This document shows, piece after piece, positions 9,401-17,294 of a DNA stretch of 64,000 nucleotides (the stretch's first letter is position 1; every line of letters starts with the position of its first letter). Below the pieces are notes generated by a model. The model did not search any database. It saw only the letters and a list, made by a program, of their open reading frames with translations, and had not been told where the DNA came from. The translations under genes were made by a program, and so were the position numbers. Origin of the DNA: Verrucomicrobiaceae bacterium (GTDB lineage: Bacteria > Verrucomicrobiota > Verrucomicrobiia > Verrucomicrobiales > Verrucomicrobiaceae); contig JADJPM010000004.1 of NCBI GenBank assembly GCA_016713245.1, positions 620,001 through 684,000 on the forward strand, written 5' to 3'.

Positions 9401-12400
9401 GATGTTGCTGCGGCCATCGTCCACCAGATGGGGGAGTCCGGTGGCGGAGTCGAAGTCGGTGATCCTGCTGCCCTGGCTGTAGGGATTCAGAAACGCCGAA
9501 AGTTCGCCAAAGCTGGAGAATTGCGGTGTGAAGGTATTGTTGCGCTCATCAGTCACGGAGGTGGGAAGCGCGAGGTTGTTGGCGGGGTTGAAATTGTAGC
9601 TCACCTGCTTCGTAAAAGTGGTGGAGCTGCCGGATGCACTTTGAACGATGCTGGTGACAAGGCCGCGCCCATCTGGCGAGTAGCCGAGAGTGTTCTTCAC
9701 ACCCACGGGTGAGGTGATTTCACGAGGCAGCCCTAACTCACTGGTGCTCAGGCCACTGAACTGAGCGGCACTGAGTGGGACCAATCCCGTGGTGCGGTTA
9801 CCCGCGCCATAGGAGTCCGTGACGCCCGTCACGACATAGTCCGTGTGAAAGAAGCGAATGTCACTTTCGGTGCCGGGACGATCAATGTGTGTGAATCCGG
9901 AACCATAGGTAAAGGTGGTGGACCACGAGGTGGAGACACCACCGGAGGTGGCGGAAGGCTGGCTATAACCAACCACCCGACCAGATCCATCATAAGTGAT
10001 GCTGCCCAGCGGGGTATTGCCCCTCGGCAGCGTGATGGAGGAGAGCTTTTTGGCTCCATCTCCAGAGGTGTAGTAGCTGAACCAAGTGCGCACATCCACT
10101 CCGGCTTCATGGCTGAGACTGTCACGATAAGAAAGGACGTTCCCATCTGAGTTCCAGGTGTAGGAGACGGTGAGCTGGGCATCGTTTGCGGTGACCTGAT
10201 TGATGCGGTTATTCGCATCGTAGAAAAAACTGTAGGTGCGACCGGACTGGTCCGTGACACTTGAGATTCGCGGGATGCCCGCGATGGGGCCTTGCACTCC
10301 GTTGAGGTAATTGATCGTGAGCCCGTAACCACGTAGGTTCTTAATGGAGACGAGGCGATAGGGCACATTGCTACGCTGGGCGGAGGCCGTGCCATCGAGT
10401 TTCCTTCCCTCGAAAGTATAGACTAGCGGCTCGGCGTCGTCGGTGTAGAGCCGGTAAGTCGGCACCCCGCCGAGATTGTATTCTTCCTTTAACCGAGAAT
10501 GGTCGCCGGGGGTGAACGAGTCGTATTGCCCATCTGCTCCCAATGAAAAATGGGTGGGTGCTCCGTCTGGCGCTTCAAAGGCGACGTAAAATGGGACATC
10601 ATCAATGATGAAGATGTCACTCGTTTGATAATCCTGAGTGGGGCGGATATAGGTCTCAAAATTAAATCGCCAATTCCCGGCCTGCCCAGCGAAGGGGCCT
10701 GAGTTGTAGGATTTTCCCAAGGTGAAAGGCACTCCGATAGCGGGGACATGCATGTCCACGGAAGACGTGTGAAAATTTCCCACCCCTGCCTGGACGCCAC
10801 CGAAGGAAGCTCCACCTGCACCACGAGCTTCTGGGCTACCCAAAGTCACTGGACGAGCGATGGGTGCCTCGAACTGACTACAGGTGATGTTCCCTGCTGA
10901 ATCGCTGACGCGGACGAAAATCAAATTGGCGCCGTAGCGCGGAAGAATCTTCGTGGCAGACACACCCCCACTAATGGGCGTCAGGGTGCCCCCGCCATTG
11001 AGCAGCCATTGGTATGAATAGGGCGGGGTGCCGCCTGAGGCTGCGGCGGTGAAGGTATCCGTGAAGGAAAGGTCTCGATAACGTGGGAAGAGACTGGTCG
11101 GGCAGGTGACGGTGGCATTCAGAGCCGACTGGCGCTGCACGGTGAAGGCAGCACTGGAAACAAATGAGGCTGACGAGTAGTAACCATCAATGCGGAGCCT
11201 GATCGTGCCAGATACTGGAAGGACGGAACTCCAATCCATTGCAGGGCTGCCAGTGACGGGCAGCCGCCAAATGAGGCGTGTGAAGTCCACCGTGCTGGCA
11301 AAACCATTTGCGTCTGCGAAGGCAAGTGGAGCATTTGTGTCTGCATCTCGCATGACGAACCAGTCCCAAGTTTGTGCCCCAGGAGGAGGTGGCGAAGTGC
11401 CATCAATACAAAGGGGGCCGCGGAGTTTTTTGTTATGCAACGCCGCGACGCCAGCCCCGAGTGGGTTTGGTGTGAAGGTATCAAACGTGAATGGGACAAA
11501 AACCTCATGGAAACTGGTGCTATTGGCTTCAAAAGAGGGGTCGAATGCCTTGATGCGAACGTAATATTGAGCTCCATCCGTCAGCATCCCGTTCACGTCG
11601 GATGTGGAAAAGGTAATCTGCTGCTGAGCACCGCTGATGGACGCATAGCCGGTGCCGATACCGGTGGTGCCTGAAATTTTCGCCACTCCAGGTGTGTTTG
11701 TGGCCGTCAAATGGGCGTCGTAGCGAAGTGGATCACTATTGGTATCTGTTATCGTGAAGGAAGCAGTCACCGCACCAAAGCTGGATGCTGCCGTTAAGCC
11801 ACTTACGACTGGTGAGGAATTTGAGAGCACGGTGAAACTGGAGCCGTCCGTCCATCCAGAAAAACTAAGACCGCTATAAAAGCTCTTCACCCTCCACTCG
11901 TAAGCCTGCCCAGGTATCGGTGGCGCAGCGACTTCGGATGAACCACTCGTCAAATAACTCCAGTTGAAGGAGGTAAGGCCGTTTCCATTCAGCAAAATAT
12001 TCACAGGCACATTTGCAGATGCGGGGTCCGCATCGTTTGTCGGAAATGACGCCCCCATTTTTCTAACTTGCAGCCTATAGCCGTTTGCGAGGCTTACCGT
12101 TCCCCAGCCAAAAGCCACTTCGTCATTGGTTGCTGTGCGCGAAAGGGATCCAGGAGATGATAAAGGAGTCATCTGGAAGGAAATTGGGGCGCTGCCAACT
12201 CCAGTGAAGCCAGAAGCAGGGTAATATGCGATATTGGCCCTGTAGAAGAGTCCTGGCTCAAGAGCATAGCCAGTGATGGTATGGAGACTGGCGCTTGTTT
12301 GTGTCACTGGCAGTGTGCCAGCTCCGCTGCTTCCAAAAATGAGTGTTTCCTGAGTTGTGCCATTTAGAGAATTCGTGCGAACAAGCCCCAGCTCGATCCG

Positions 12401-13096
12401 TGTTGCGTTTAGCAAGCCTCCATTCCAGGACCAGTTCACTGTTGCAGTCGTTCCAGTAATGCCGCTGGTCGAAACGGAAGGCGAAGGCAGAGATTGGGCA
12501 GCCTGTAAATCGAATTGACTTATCCGCCACCAATCAGGATTCGAGGTGTCAGGCGTATTTGCGCCCGAGACCGTGCTATCAACAATAACATTGCTTGTCG
12601 AAGATGACCTAAAAGTGCCCGAAATGTCATAGCTACCAGTGGGCCATCCTGTAGTATCTATATCAAAGCTGTAGTAGTCCGTCTCTCCGTTGCTTAGCGG
12701 GCTGTCGGTACCGTTGCCCATCGCGCTAGTTGGCAGTGCTGAGACCAAGCCTGCACCGTTCCCTCCTGGACTGCGATACTTAGTGGTACTCGTAGAGGCG
12801 TGGCGCACATTGATCATTGCCCAAGCGCCTGTCGAGGTGCTGGTATTCACCGCCCTCATCGTGACCCAGATGGTTTGCCCCACGTTAAAAGTCCCAAACG
12901 AGTAAGTCAGCGCACCTTGACCAGAGCCTGGAGAGCTAGTGTTGGCGGAGCCTGATACGTCGGTAACTGCCTGCACGCTGTAAGTGACAGACTGGGCATG
13001 AGCTGCGTCAATCATTGCGAAGCCTACAAGTGCCGAAATGACTGCTTTTGAGTAGATTCGAGATAAGGAATTTGAGATATAGTCTATCAGTAGCAT
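6488..13096 (-). CDS. Giant RHS/YD-repeat protein with a phospholipase-A2-like C-terminal tip
   Basis: 2202 residues. N-terminal signal peptide ending AAHA-Q near residue 35; fibronectin-III-like and Ig-like domains to about 740; a DUF6531-like entry segment (GVQAGVGNFHTSSVDMHVP) near 770; many YD repeats from about 950 to 1900; an RHS-associated core (LHFMRARYYAASTGRFVSLD) ending near 2000 at LDPSG. The ~200-residue tip carries NGCGAKG (C2034) and PACNTHDINYATLG, with H2070 followed by D2071, then D2085 and D2091. This resembles the Ca-loop Cys and the catalytic CxxHD helix of secreted and bacterial phospholipases A2, including a second Asp about 21 residues after the His. In polymorphic RHS proteins the variable tip is the toxin. 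No obvious immunity gene follows. The 50-nt G run lies 49 bp upstream of the start. Confidence 0.85.
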   Translation of the reverse strand: MLLIDYISNSLSRIYSKAVISALVGFAMIDAAHAQSVTYSVQAVTDVSGSANTSSPGSGQGALTYSFGTFNVGQTIWVTMRAVNTSTSTGAWAMINVRHASTSTTKYRSPGGNGAGLVSALPTSAMGNGTDSPLSNGETDYYSFDIDTTGWPTGSYDISGTFRSSSTSNVIVDSTVSGANTPDTSNPDWWRISQFDLQAAQSLPSPSVSTSGITGTTATVNWSWNGGLLNATRIELGLVRTNSLNGTTQETLIFGSSGAGTLPVTQTSASLHTITGYALEPGLFYRANIAYYPASGFTGVGSAPISFQMTPLSSPGSLSRTATNDEVAFGWGTVSLANGYRLQVRKMGASFPTNDADPASANVPVNILLNGNGLTSFNWSYLTSGSSEVAAPPIPGQAYEWRVKSFYSGLSFSGWTDGSSFTVLSNSSPVVSGLTAASSFGAVTASFTITDTNSDPLRYDAHLTATNTPGVAKISGTTGIGTGYASISGAQQQITFSTSDVNGMLTDGAQYYVRIKAFDPSFEANSTSFHEVFVPFTFDTFTPNPLGAGVAALHNKKLRGPLCIDGTSPPPPGAQTWDWFVMRDADTNAPLAFADANGFASTVDFTRLIWRLPVTGSPAMDWSSVLPVSGTIRLRIDGYYSSASFVSSAAFTVQRQSALNATVTCPTSLFPRYRDLSFTDTFTAAASGGTPPYSYQWLLNGGGTLTPISGGVSATKILPRYGANLIFVRVSDSAGNITCSQFEAPIARPVTLGSPEARGAGGASFGGVQAGVGNFHTSSVDMHVPAIGVPFTLGKSYNSGPFAGQAGNWRFNFETYIRPTQDYQTSDIFIIDDVPFYVAFEAPDGAPTHFSLGADGQYDSFTPGDHSRLKEEYNLGGVPTYRLYTDDAEPLVYTFEGRKLDGTASAQRSNVPYRLVSIKNLRGYGLTINYLNGVQGPIAGIPRISSVTDQSGRTYSFFYDANNRINQVTANDAQLTVSYTWNSDGNVLSYRDSLSHEAGVDVRTWFSYYTSGDGAKKLSSITLPRGNTPLGSITYDGSGRVVGYSQPSATSGGVSTSWSTTFTYGSGFTHIDRPGTESDIRFFHTDYVVTGVTDSYGAGNRTTGLVPLSAAQFSGLSTSELGLPREITSPVGVKNTLGYSPDGRGLVTSIVQSASGSSTTFTKQVSYNFNPANNLALPTSVTDERNNTFTPQFSSFGELSAFLNPYSQGSRITDFDSATGLPHLVDDGRSNITELLYNGTGDTWKIIVPFDPDNANRETVFTYPTPNRGLPSTITDRKNYQTYIEWNAAGSPTLIRAVNLTPGSGETRDIVIGYDENGNRTSVTDRRQKTTNTDYDGLDRPWRVRQPSPDGVAARPTSITDFDALGRAYRSTDPNGNILEQTFGTTGNAGGLPETTRAWNPLTSSWETLQTTAYLSDGRVTSVTDGEGITHTYAYHAAPRQHLVQRISEPAPSGFQNFKEFEYDATERIIRETTGTTGSYTGHLPTKLYEYDDAGRLKRVCDVMDGDYSAAAWGKSTNIFVSTSYYGDDNIQTITDPRLETISHTYDAQGRLYQRQDALGNTWRYRYDANGNLQREIFPGGRTITRSFGVLDRLESIDYGDGLNSSVSYTYDANLNRLSMSDRRGSSSYAYDFLNRLTTYTRTPLGRSALTLAYTHEPAGQVKSITYPGSRLVSYTHDHLGRMKTISPWTGGSFIYTWRRDGKVDAISNPNGTSTDYQYNDPAGRLSRIFTQVNGTSIYHDYTWSPAGNILSITGDQPLANPTDAPVTLLPDAANRLSKINGQNLINDGAGRTEAFPAPLNAFLDFEGLDWLSSLTRAGQTTSYSYDGDGVRIARSTSAATTRYLTAPGGDMPTVMAECDDAHAPTRFHIYGATGLIATADATGGYAVPHFNHRGDTIAITRGNTAWSSSVSVGSIVESYAYSPYGLTTAANAASSYPFRFIGQHGVMDEGNGLHFMRARYYAASTGRFVSLDQLAGSAGDARTLNRFGYAGGNPITQLDPSGFDVVFSSQYLTFVPMTYKSRNYTIKVQLNGCGAKGQFTKNTIIFGSTNLVLPDYIDAMALVPACNTHDINYATLGMSKSASDKQLRRDILAILQPIVTSRYKSLTDATNRAFDLLEANVASQFELGQITKLEAEWQRLSLTSKRGWELEKLRLKRLSDLARVNKVAVSYLAALSAGGSEAYSSAQNSTKEEIRFQNRNP

Positions 13097-13142
13097 AATT
13101 TACTGTGGGTAGGTGCGACGGCGGGTGCAAGCTGGTTCCGGG

Positions 13143-13195
<53 letters not shown>

Positions 13196-13362
13196 CTGGT
13201 GGTGGAGGTGCCCAAATGCGAGTGCCAGCTGGGCAGGGCATTGACCTTAGTGGTCGTTTGGGGCGGTGCTGTGGGTGGGCAAAGGCCGAGGTGGCCTGCT
13301 CCCTGAAAGTAGGACGGTTGTAAAATGTAGTTCTGGCTCCGAAACCAGGAGAACAGAACACC

Positions 13363-13797
13363 ATGAAAAAGAGCAGACACAGTGAAGAGAAGATCGTGAG
13401 CATCCTGCGCGAGGCGCAGGGTGGGATGAAGGTCCGGGACGTGTGCGCGCGTCATAACATCAGCGAGCAGACCTACTACGGGTGGAAGCGCAAGTATGGC
13501 GGGATGCAGGTCGATGAGCTGCGTCAGGCGAGGGCGTTGGCGGAAGAAAACGGGCGGCTCAAACGCATCGTGGCGGACTTGACGGTGCAGATCGACATCT
13601 TGAAGGCCATCAACGCAAAAAATGGTAAGCCCGGCCAGCAAGCGACGGGCGGCACGATACGCCATGCAAAGCGATTTGGGCGGGATCGCGCAGGTGTGTC
13701 GTGCCTTGGAGCTTGCACGGTCGGGCTACTACCGGGTGGCGAAAGTGAGCGCGGAGGCGAGGCATCGACGAGTTCGCATCGTGCGGCTGAGCCGTGA
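13363..13797 (+). CDS. IS3-family OrfA, with its normal stop lost by an A-tract deletion
   Basis: The first 88 residues are a typical IS3/IS407 OrfA: helix-turn-helix (EEKIVSILREAQGGMKVRDVC is the start of a longer match; then NISEQTYYGWKRKYGGM) and a leucine-zipper segment (ELRQARALAEENGRLKRIVAD). In related elements OrfA ends in KKW-stop, overlapping the OrfB start at A7TGGT. Here the tract is A6 (13617-13622). Reading therefore continues out of the usual frame for 56 more codons, and orfB lies in the +1 rather than the -1 frame. One extra A would restore the usual arrangement, so this copy may be inactive or the base miscalled. Confidence 0.85.
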   Translation: MKKSRHSEEKIVSILREAQGGMKVRDVCARHNISEQTYYGWKRKYGGMQVDELRQARALAEENGRLKRIVADLTVQIDILKAINAKNGKPGQQATGGTIRHAKRFGRDRAGVSCLGACTVGLLPGGESERGGEASTSSHRAAEP

Positions 13798-14560
13798 GCA
13801 TCCGCGCTACGGTTACCGCCGGATCGCGGCGTTGCTGCGACGTGAGGGCGAGCGGATCAACGTGAAGTGCGTGGCGAGGGTGCGCCGGGAGGAAGGACTG
13901 CAGGTGCGCAAACGCCAGCGGCGGATGCGAAGAGTGAGGCTTGGGCAGCAAGGCCGGCAGGCTGCGGCGCATCGCAATCACGTGTGGAGCTGGGACTTTG
14001 TGAGCGACCAGGTGGAGGGCGGCAGCGCCTTTCGCATCCTCACCTTGATCGACGAGCACACGCGTGAGTGCCACGCCACGCATGTGGCGTGGTCGATCCG
14101 CGCCACGGACGTGCTTGGCGTGCTGGAGTCTGCGATGCGCAAGCACGGCACGCCTGAGCACATCCGCAGCGACAACGGGCCTGAGTTCATCGCGTATGCG
14201 ATCCAGGACTGGATGCAGCATCGACACATCAAGATGAGCTACATCAAGCCGGGGTCACCTTGGGAGAACGCCTACATCGAATCGTTCCACGACAAGCTAC
14301 GCGACGAATGCCTCAACCGCGAGGTGTTCGGCAGCCTGGCGGAGGCCCGTGTTGTCGTCGAGCAATGGCGGCGTGAATACAATGAATACCGGCCTCACAG
14401 CTCGCTGGACTACGGCACCCCGGCACAGGCGGCGACACGCTGTCAAACTCCGCTACGGCCTCGTCTCGCTACGCTCGACGAGACCTTCGCTGCGTTTGAC
14501 AGCGTGAGAGAACCAACCAACATCAAGATCAACCCAAGGACGCAGGAACTACATTTATGA
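13622..14560 (+). CDS. IS3-family OrfB transposase (rve integrase core)
   Basis: 312 residues, ATG start inside the A-tract overlap. HTH_21-like region (REHPRYGYRRIAALLRREG), then the DDE core: WSWDFVSDQ (first Asp), IRSDNGPEFIAYAIQDW (second Asp) and GSPWENAYIESFHDKLRDEC (catalytic Glu in ENAYIESF). It ends with the usual EYNEYRPHSSLDYGTPAQ motif. Length and motif order match complete IS407-group OrfB. Normally made as OrfAB by -1 frameshifting; in this copy the phase of the overlap is altered. Confidence 0.93.
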   Translation: MVSPASKRRAARYAMQSDLGGIAQVCRALELARSGYYRVAKVSAEARHRRVRIVRLSREHPRYGYRRIAALLRREGERINVKCVARVRREEGLQVRKRQRRMRRVRLGQQGRQAAAHRNHVWSWDFVSDQVEGGSAFRILTLIDEHTRECHATHVAWSIRATDVLGVLESAMRKHGTPEHIRSDNGPEFIAYAIQDWMQHRHIKMSYIKPGSPWENAYIESFHDKLRDECLNREVFGSLAEARVVVEQWRREYNEYRPHSSLDYGTPAQAATRCQTPLRPRLATLDETFAAFDSVREPTNIKINPRTQELHL

Positions 14561-15342
14561 CCTGTCCCACCCCAGGGAGCAGGCCAGAGGCAAGGAGGCG
14601 CTCGTTGGCTTTTGGGAGCGGCTGCGTCAAAGCCGCACGAAAATCGAGGCGGTAGCCTGCGACATGAGCGGTGCCTACTGGAGCGCCATCAACGAGCACC
14701 TGCCTGATGCGGCGCTGGTTTTCGACCACTTCCATATCATCAAGCTCGCCAACGAAAAGATCGACGAGATACGGCGCGGGTTGCAACGCACGCTGGAGCT
14801 CACCGGGCAGAAGTTCATCAAAGGCACACGCTATCTGCTGCTCTACGGCAAGGAGAACCTGCCGGAGAACAAGCGCCCGAAACTGGAGGAGGCGCTGGCT
14901 TACAACGAACCGCTTTCCAAAGCCTACTACCTCAAAGAAGAGCTGCGCCAGTTATGGAACCAGCCAGGCAAGGCAGCGGCGCAGAAGTATCTGCAAGAGT
15001 GGATACTCAAAGCCTACGCCACCGCCATCGGGCCTCTCAAGCAGCTCGCCAATACGATGCTGACGCACGCACGGCAGATCTTGAGCTACTTCGACTATCC
15101 AATCAGCTCCGGGATCATGGAGGGCATCAACAACAAAATCGGACGCCTCACCCGCATGGCCTACGGCTACCGCGATGTGGCCTTCCTTCACCTGCGCATC
15201 TACGCCCTCCATGAGTCAAAAGACATACTCACCGGCACCTGAGCACTGCACCAACTTCCCGGATGAACCAATTGCTTCGTCTGTGTTTAAACTGCGCCTA
15301 ACTTGCCTTTTTATGCGGACAAACGGGCATATACCACTCCAC

Positions 15343-15392
15343 TAAGGGTGAATATGCACTCAGGTGGTAAGGGTGAAAAGGCACTCAGGTGG
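15343..15392. repeat. Tandem 25-bp repeat, two copies
   Basis: TAAGGGTGAATATGCACTCA... (15343-15367) is followed at once by a second 25-bp copy (15368-15392) that differs at two positions. It lies between the ISL3 end and the NUDIX gene. It could be a remnant of mobile-element ends or a regulatory repeat; I cannot assign it. Confidence 0.75.
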
Positions 15393-15394
15393 TG

Positions 15395-15427
15395 CATCCG
15401 GGGCGTCCTTGGCTGGAGGTGAGCAGG
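15395..15427 (+). repeat. Short duplicate of the NUDIX gene 5' region
   Basis: About 33 bp (coding HPGRPWLEV) nearly identical to 15538-15571 inside the NUDIX gene (VYPGRPWLEV). The upstream copy is in frame with the gene, so a GTG at 15389 would give an N-terminal extension with the motif repeated. This looks like the debris of a partial duplication rather than a real start. Confidence 0.75.
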
Positions 15428-15478
15428 TTGAAGGTGTTCTTGTCATCTTTCACGCCGTCCGCTAAACAGTGCGCCCGC

Positions 15479-16033
15479 ATGACAAGCCAGCCTCCCGCCC
15501 AATCCCGCCACTGGACCACCCTCTCGCGAAAAGTAGTCTATCCGGGGCGGCCGTGGCTGGAGGTGAGGCAGGAGGAGGTGCGGCTGCCGAGTGGGCGGAC
15601 GATCCCGGATTTTCATGGGATCTGGCTGCCGGATTATGTGATCATGTTTGCTGAAACGGATGACGGGCAGGTGCTGATGGGGCGGCTGTATAAGCAAGGG
15701 GCGGGCACGGAGACGCTGATTTTTCCCGGTGGGGCGATGGACAAGGATGAAGATGCGCTCACCTCGGCGAAGCGAGAACTTTTGGAGGAGACGGGCTACG
15801 CGGCTCGTGAGTGGACGGTGAAGGCAAAGATGGTGGTGCATGCGAACTACGGCTGCGGGCATGCTCATTTTGTGCATGCAAAGGGCCTGACCAAAGTTCA
15901 GGAGCCGCCGCATGATGACACGGAGGAGTTGACGGTGGAGTTCTACCCTCGATCCGCTCTGCGTGGCCTGCTGGAGCGGGGGGAGATCGTGGTCATGGAT
16001 TGCGCGGCAATGCTCGGGGTGATGGGCGTGTGA
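15479..16033 (+). CDS. NUDIX hydrolase
   Basis: 184 residues from ATG 15479. The canonical Nudix box GX5EX7REUXEEXGU is complete: it starts at GAMDKDEDALTSAK and continues RELLEETGY, with both catalytic acidic positions present. NUDIX enzymes cleave nucleoside-diphosphate-linked compounds; the overall shape (strand repeat VVYPGRPWLEVRQEEVRLP, then IPDFHGIWLPDYV) resembles ADP-sugar pyrophosphatase relatives. The substrate cannot be assigned. The next gene starts 44 bp downstream. A GTG at 15389 is rejected as start because the added residues repeat an internal motif. Confidence 0.88.
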   Translation: MTSQPPAQSRHWTTLSRKVVYPGRPWLEVRQEEVRLPSGRTIPDFHGIWLPDYVIMFAETDDGQVLMGRLYKQGAGTETLIFPGGAMDKDEDALTSAKRELLEETGYAAREWTVKAKMVVHANYGCGHAHFVHAKGLTKVQEPPHDDTEELTVEFYPRSALRGLLERGEIVVMDCAAMLGVMGV

Positions 16034-16077
16034 AATTGGTGCTTGGAAGCGGCGCGGGCACTCTCTAGTCTCGCGCC

Positions 16078-17211
16078 ATGACCCGACCGCGGCTTTCGCT
16101 TCGAGATTTTTCCATTCCCATGGCCCTGCTGGCGGTCATGGCGTTCTTCGCTGTGGCGGCACCGGAGTTTTTGAGTGCCCGAAACCTCTCCAACCTCATG
16201 GTGGAGCTTTCCATCACGGCCACGCTGGCGATGGGCATGTTGCTGATCATCCTCCCGGGGCACATCGACCTTTCGGCGGGCAGTGGCGTGGGATTGCTGG
16301 GCGGAATCGCCAGTGTGCTGGTGTTTCGTTATGAGCTTCCGGCACCTTTGGCGCTGGCTTTGGGCCTGCTGGCGGGCGTTTTGATCTGGCTGGGCATGGG
16401 AGCTTTTATCGTGCGGGAGCGAGTGCCGAGCTTCATCGTCACGCTGGGGGCGCTTTTGATCTTCAAAGGCCTGTTTTGGCAGGTGATCGCGAATGCCACC
16501 GTGCCGGTGGCTCCGGGTGGGAAGGCGAATGCCTATTCGCTGCTCACCACCTACTATCTGCCGACCTCGCTGGGCTGGGGGCTGGCCGAGGTGCTCGTGG
16601 TGGCGCTGGTCGTCACGCAGGTGCTGGCGAGGAAAAAACGGCTCGAGCATGGTTTGGAGGCCGATAGCCGGGAGATGATGTTTTTGCGGCTTTTCATCGC
16701 GGCACAGGCCATCGCCTTGTTCGTGCTTCTGACGGGGCAATTTCGCGGGATTCCGCTGCCGTCGCTGATTCTCGGTGTGGTCAGTTTTGCGGTGTATGTG
16801 ATCACGCAGCACACGGCGCTTGGGAGGCATCTGTATGCCATCGGCGGCAATGCGGAGGCGGCGCTGGTTTCCGGCGTGCCGGTGAATCGAGCGGTGATTG
16901 CCGCGTTTGGCTGCATGGGCGGCATCGTGGCCATCACGGGCTTCATGCAAACGGCCTATGCGGGCTCTTCGACGACGACGGTGGGCGAGCTGATGGAGCT
17001 GGACGCCGTGGCCGCGTGCGTGATTGGCGGCGTCAGTCTCCGTGGCGGACGTGGCAGTGTGCTGGGTGTGCTTTTGGGAGCCATGATCATGACGGCGCTC
17101 ATCAATGGCATGACGCTGATGTCCTTGCAGCCTGAACATAAATTCATTGCCCGCGGCACGGTGCTTATCCTTGCAGTATGGATGGACATGAGACTCAGCC
17201 GGAGGCAATGA
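16078..17211 (+). CDS. Sugar ABC transporter permease (RbsC/XylH type)
   Basis: 377 residues, strongly hydrophobic, about ten membrane segments, PF02653 (BPD_transp_2) type. Diagnostic pieces are the early GHIDLSAGSGVGLLGGIAS, the central RERVPSFIVTLGALLIFKGL and the late AVAACVIGGVSLRGGRGSVL, the region that contacts the ATPase. The length and the wide loop after LARKKRLEHGL recall the xylose-type XylH more than RbsC. It would move a pentose or similar sugar across the inner membrane with a periplasmic binding protein and an ATPase. Neither partner gene is adjacent, so it is an orphan here. The substrate is inferred from family resemblance only. Confidence 0.88.
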   Translation: MTRPRLSLRDFSIPMALLAVMAFFAVAAPEFLSARNLSNLMVELSITATLAMGMLLIILPGHIDLSAGSGVGLLGGIASVLVFRYELPAPLALALGLLAGVLIWLGMGAFIVRERVPSFIVTLGALLIFKGLFWQVIANATVPVAPGGKANAYSLLTTYYLPTSLGWGLAEVLVVALVVTQVLARKKRLEHGLEADSREMMFLRLFIAAQAIALFVLLTGQFRGIPLPSLILGVVSFAVYVITQHTALGRHLYAIGGNAEAALVSGVPVNRAVIAAFGCMGGIVAITGFMQTAYAGSSTTTVGELMELDAVAACVIGGVSLRGGRGSVLGVLLGAMIMTALINGMTLMSLQPEHKFIARGTVLILAVWMDMRLSRRQ

Positions 17212-17218
17212 CGAAACC

Positions 17219-17268
17219 AGAATGAGGAAGGACGAATGATTTCCGCATTCGACATTCCTTCCTCATTC
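17219..17268. repeat. Imperfect inverted repeat of GAATGAGGAAGGA words
   Basis: GAATGAGGAAGGACGAATG (17220-17238) pairs with CATTCGACATTCCTTCC and TCATTC (17246-17268). The block lies in the 83 bp between the permease and the uracil-DNA glycosylase gene. It could act as a transcription attenuator after the permease, but no T-tract follows. It is one of three similarly built blocks in the window (see 43436 and 54455). Confidence 0.6.
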
Positions 17269-17294
17269 GTCATTCTCCAATCGTCATTCCAACC

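Larger units (their letters stand above)
13292..14586 (+). mobile_element. IS3-family (IS407-group-like) insertion sequence, complete, 1295 bp
   Basis: Both ends are visible. TGGCCTGCTCCCTG at 13292-13305 is matched by its exact inverse CAGGGAGCAGGCCA at 14573-14586, and weaker inverse similarity continues inward for about 35 bp, through AATGTAGTT. The element is flanked by GAGG at 13288-13291 and 14587-14590, a 4-bp target duplication as known for the IS407 group. It carries orfA and orfB of the IS3 type. Confidence 0.93.
13196..15242 (+). pseudogene. ISL3-family transposase, 5' truncated and interrupted by IS3
   Basis: Removing the IS3 copy and one GAGG duplication joins GAVLWVGKGR (up to 13291) in frame to GKEALVGFWERLRQSRTKIE (from 14591). 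The frame continues through AVACDMSGAYW and LPDAALVFDHFHIIKLANEK to TRMAYGYRDVAFLHLRIYAL at 15242. These are the DDE_Tnp_ISL3 features, including the FDHFHIIK block and the C-terminal GYRD motif. The part before GAVLW shows at least one further frame break around 13245-13275, and the zinc-finger N-terminus is absent. An intact frame starting at ATG 14664 could still give a 192-residue fragment without a complete active site. Confidence 0.85.
13196..15269 (+). mobile_element. Partial ISL3-family element interrupted by an IS3-family element
   Basis: The ISL3 transposase C-terminal half ends at 15242. The sequence at 15249-15269 reads, on the minus strand, GGTTCATCCGGGAAGTTGGTG (split as GGTTCATCC and GGGAAGTTGGTG), resembling ISL3-type terminal repeats. 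The other end is missing: the sequence stops at the poly-G tract. The IS3 copy at 13292-14586 splits what remains. Confidence 0.75.

Noticed and set aside
17246..17294. Rho-independent terminator after the sugar permease
   Set aside because: A stem can form in the GAATGAGG block, but no T-run follows it and the stem is interrupted.
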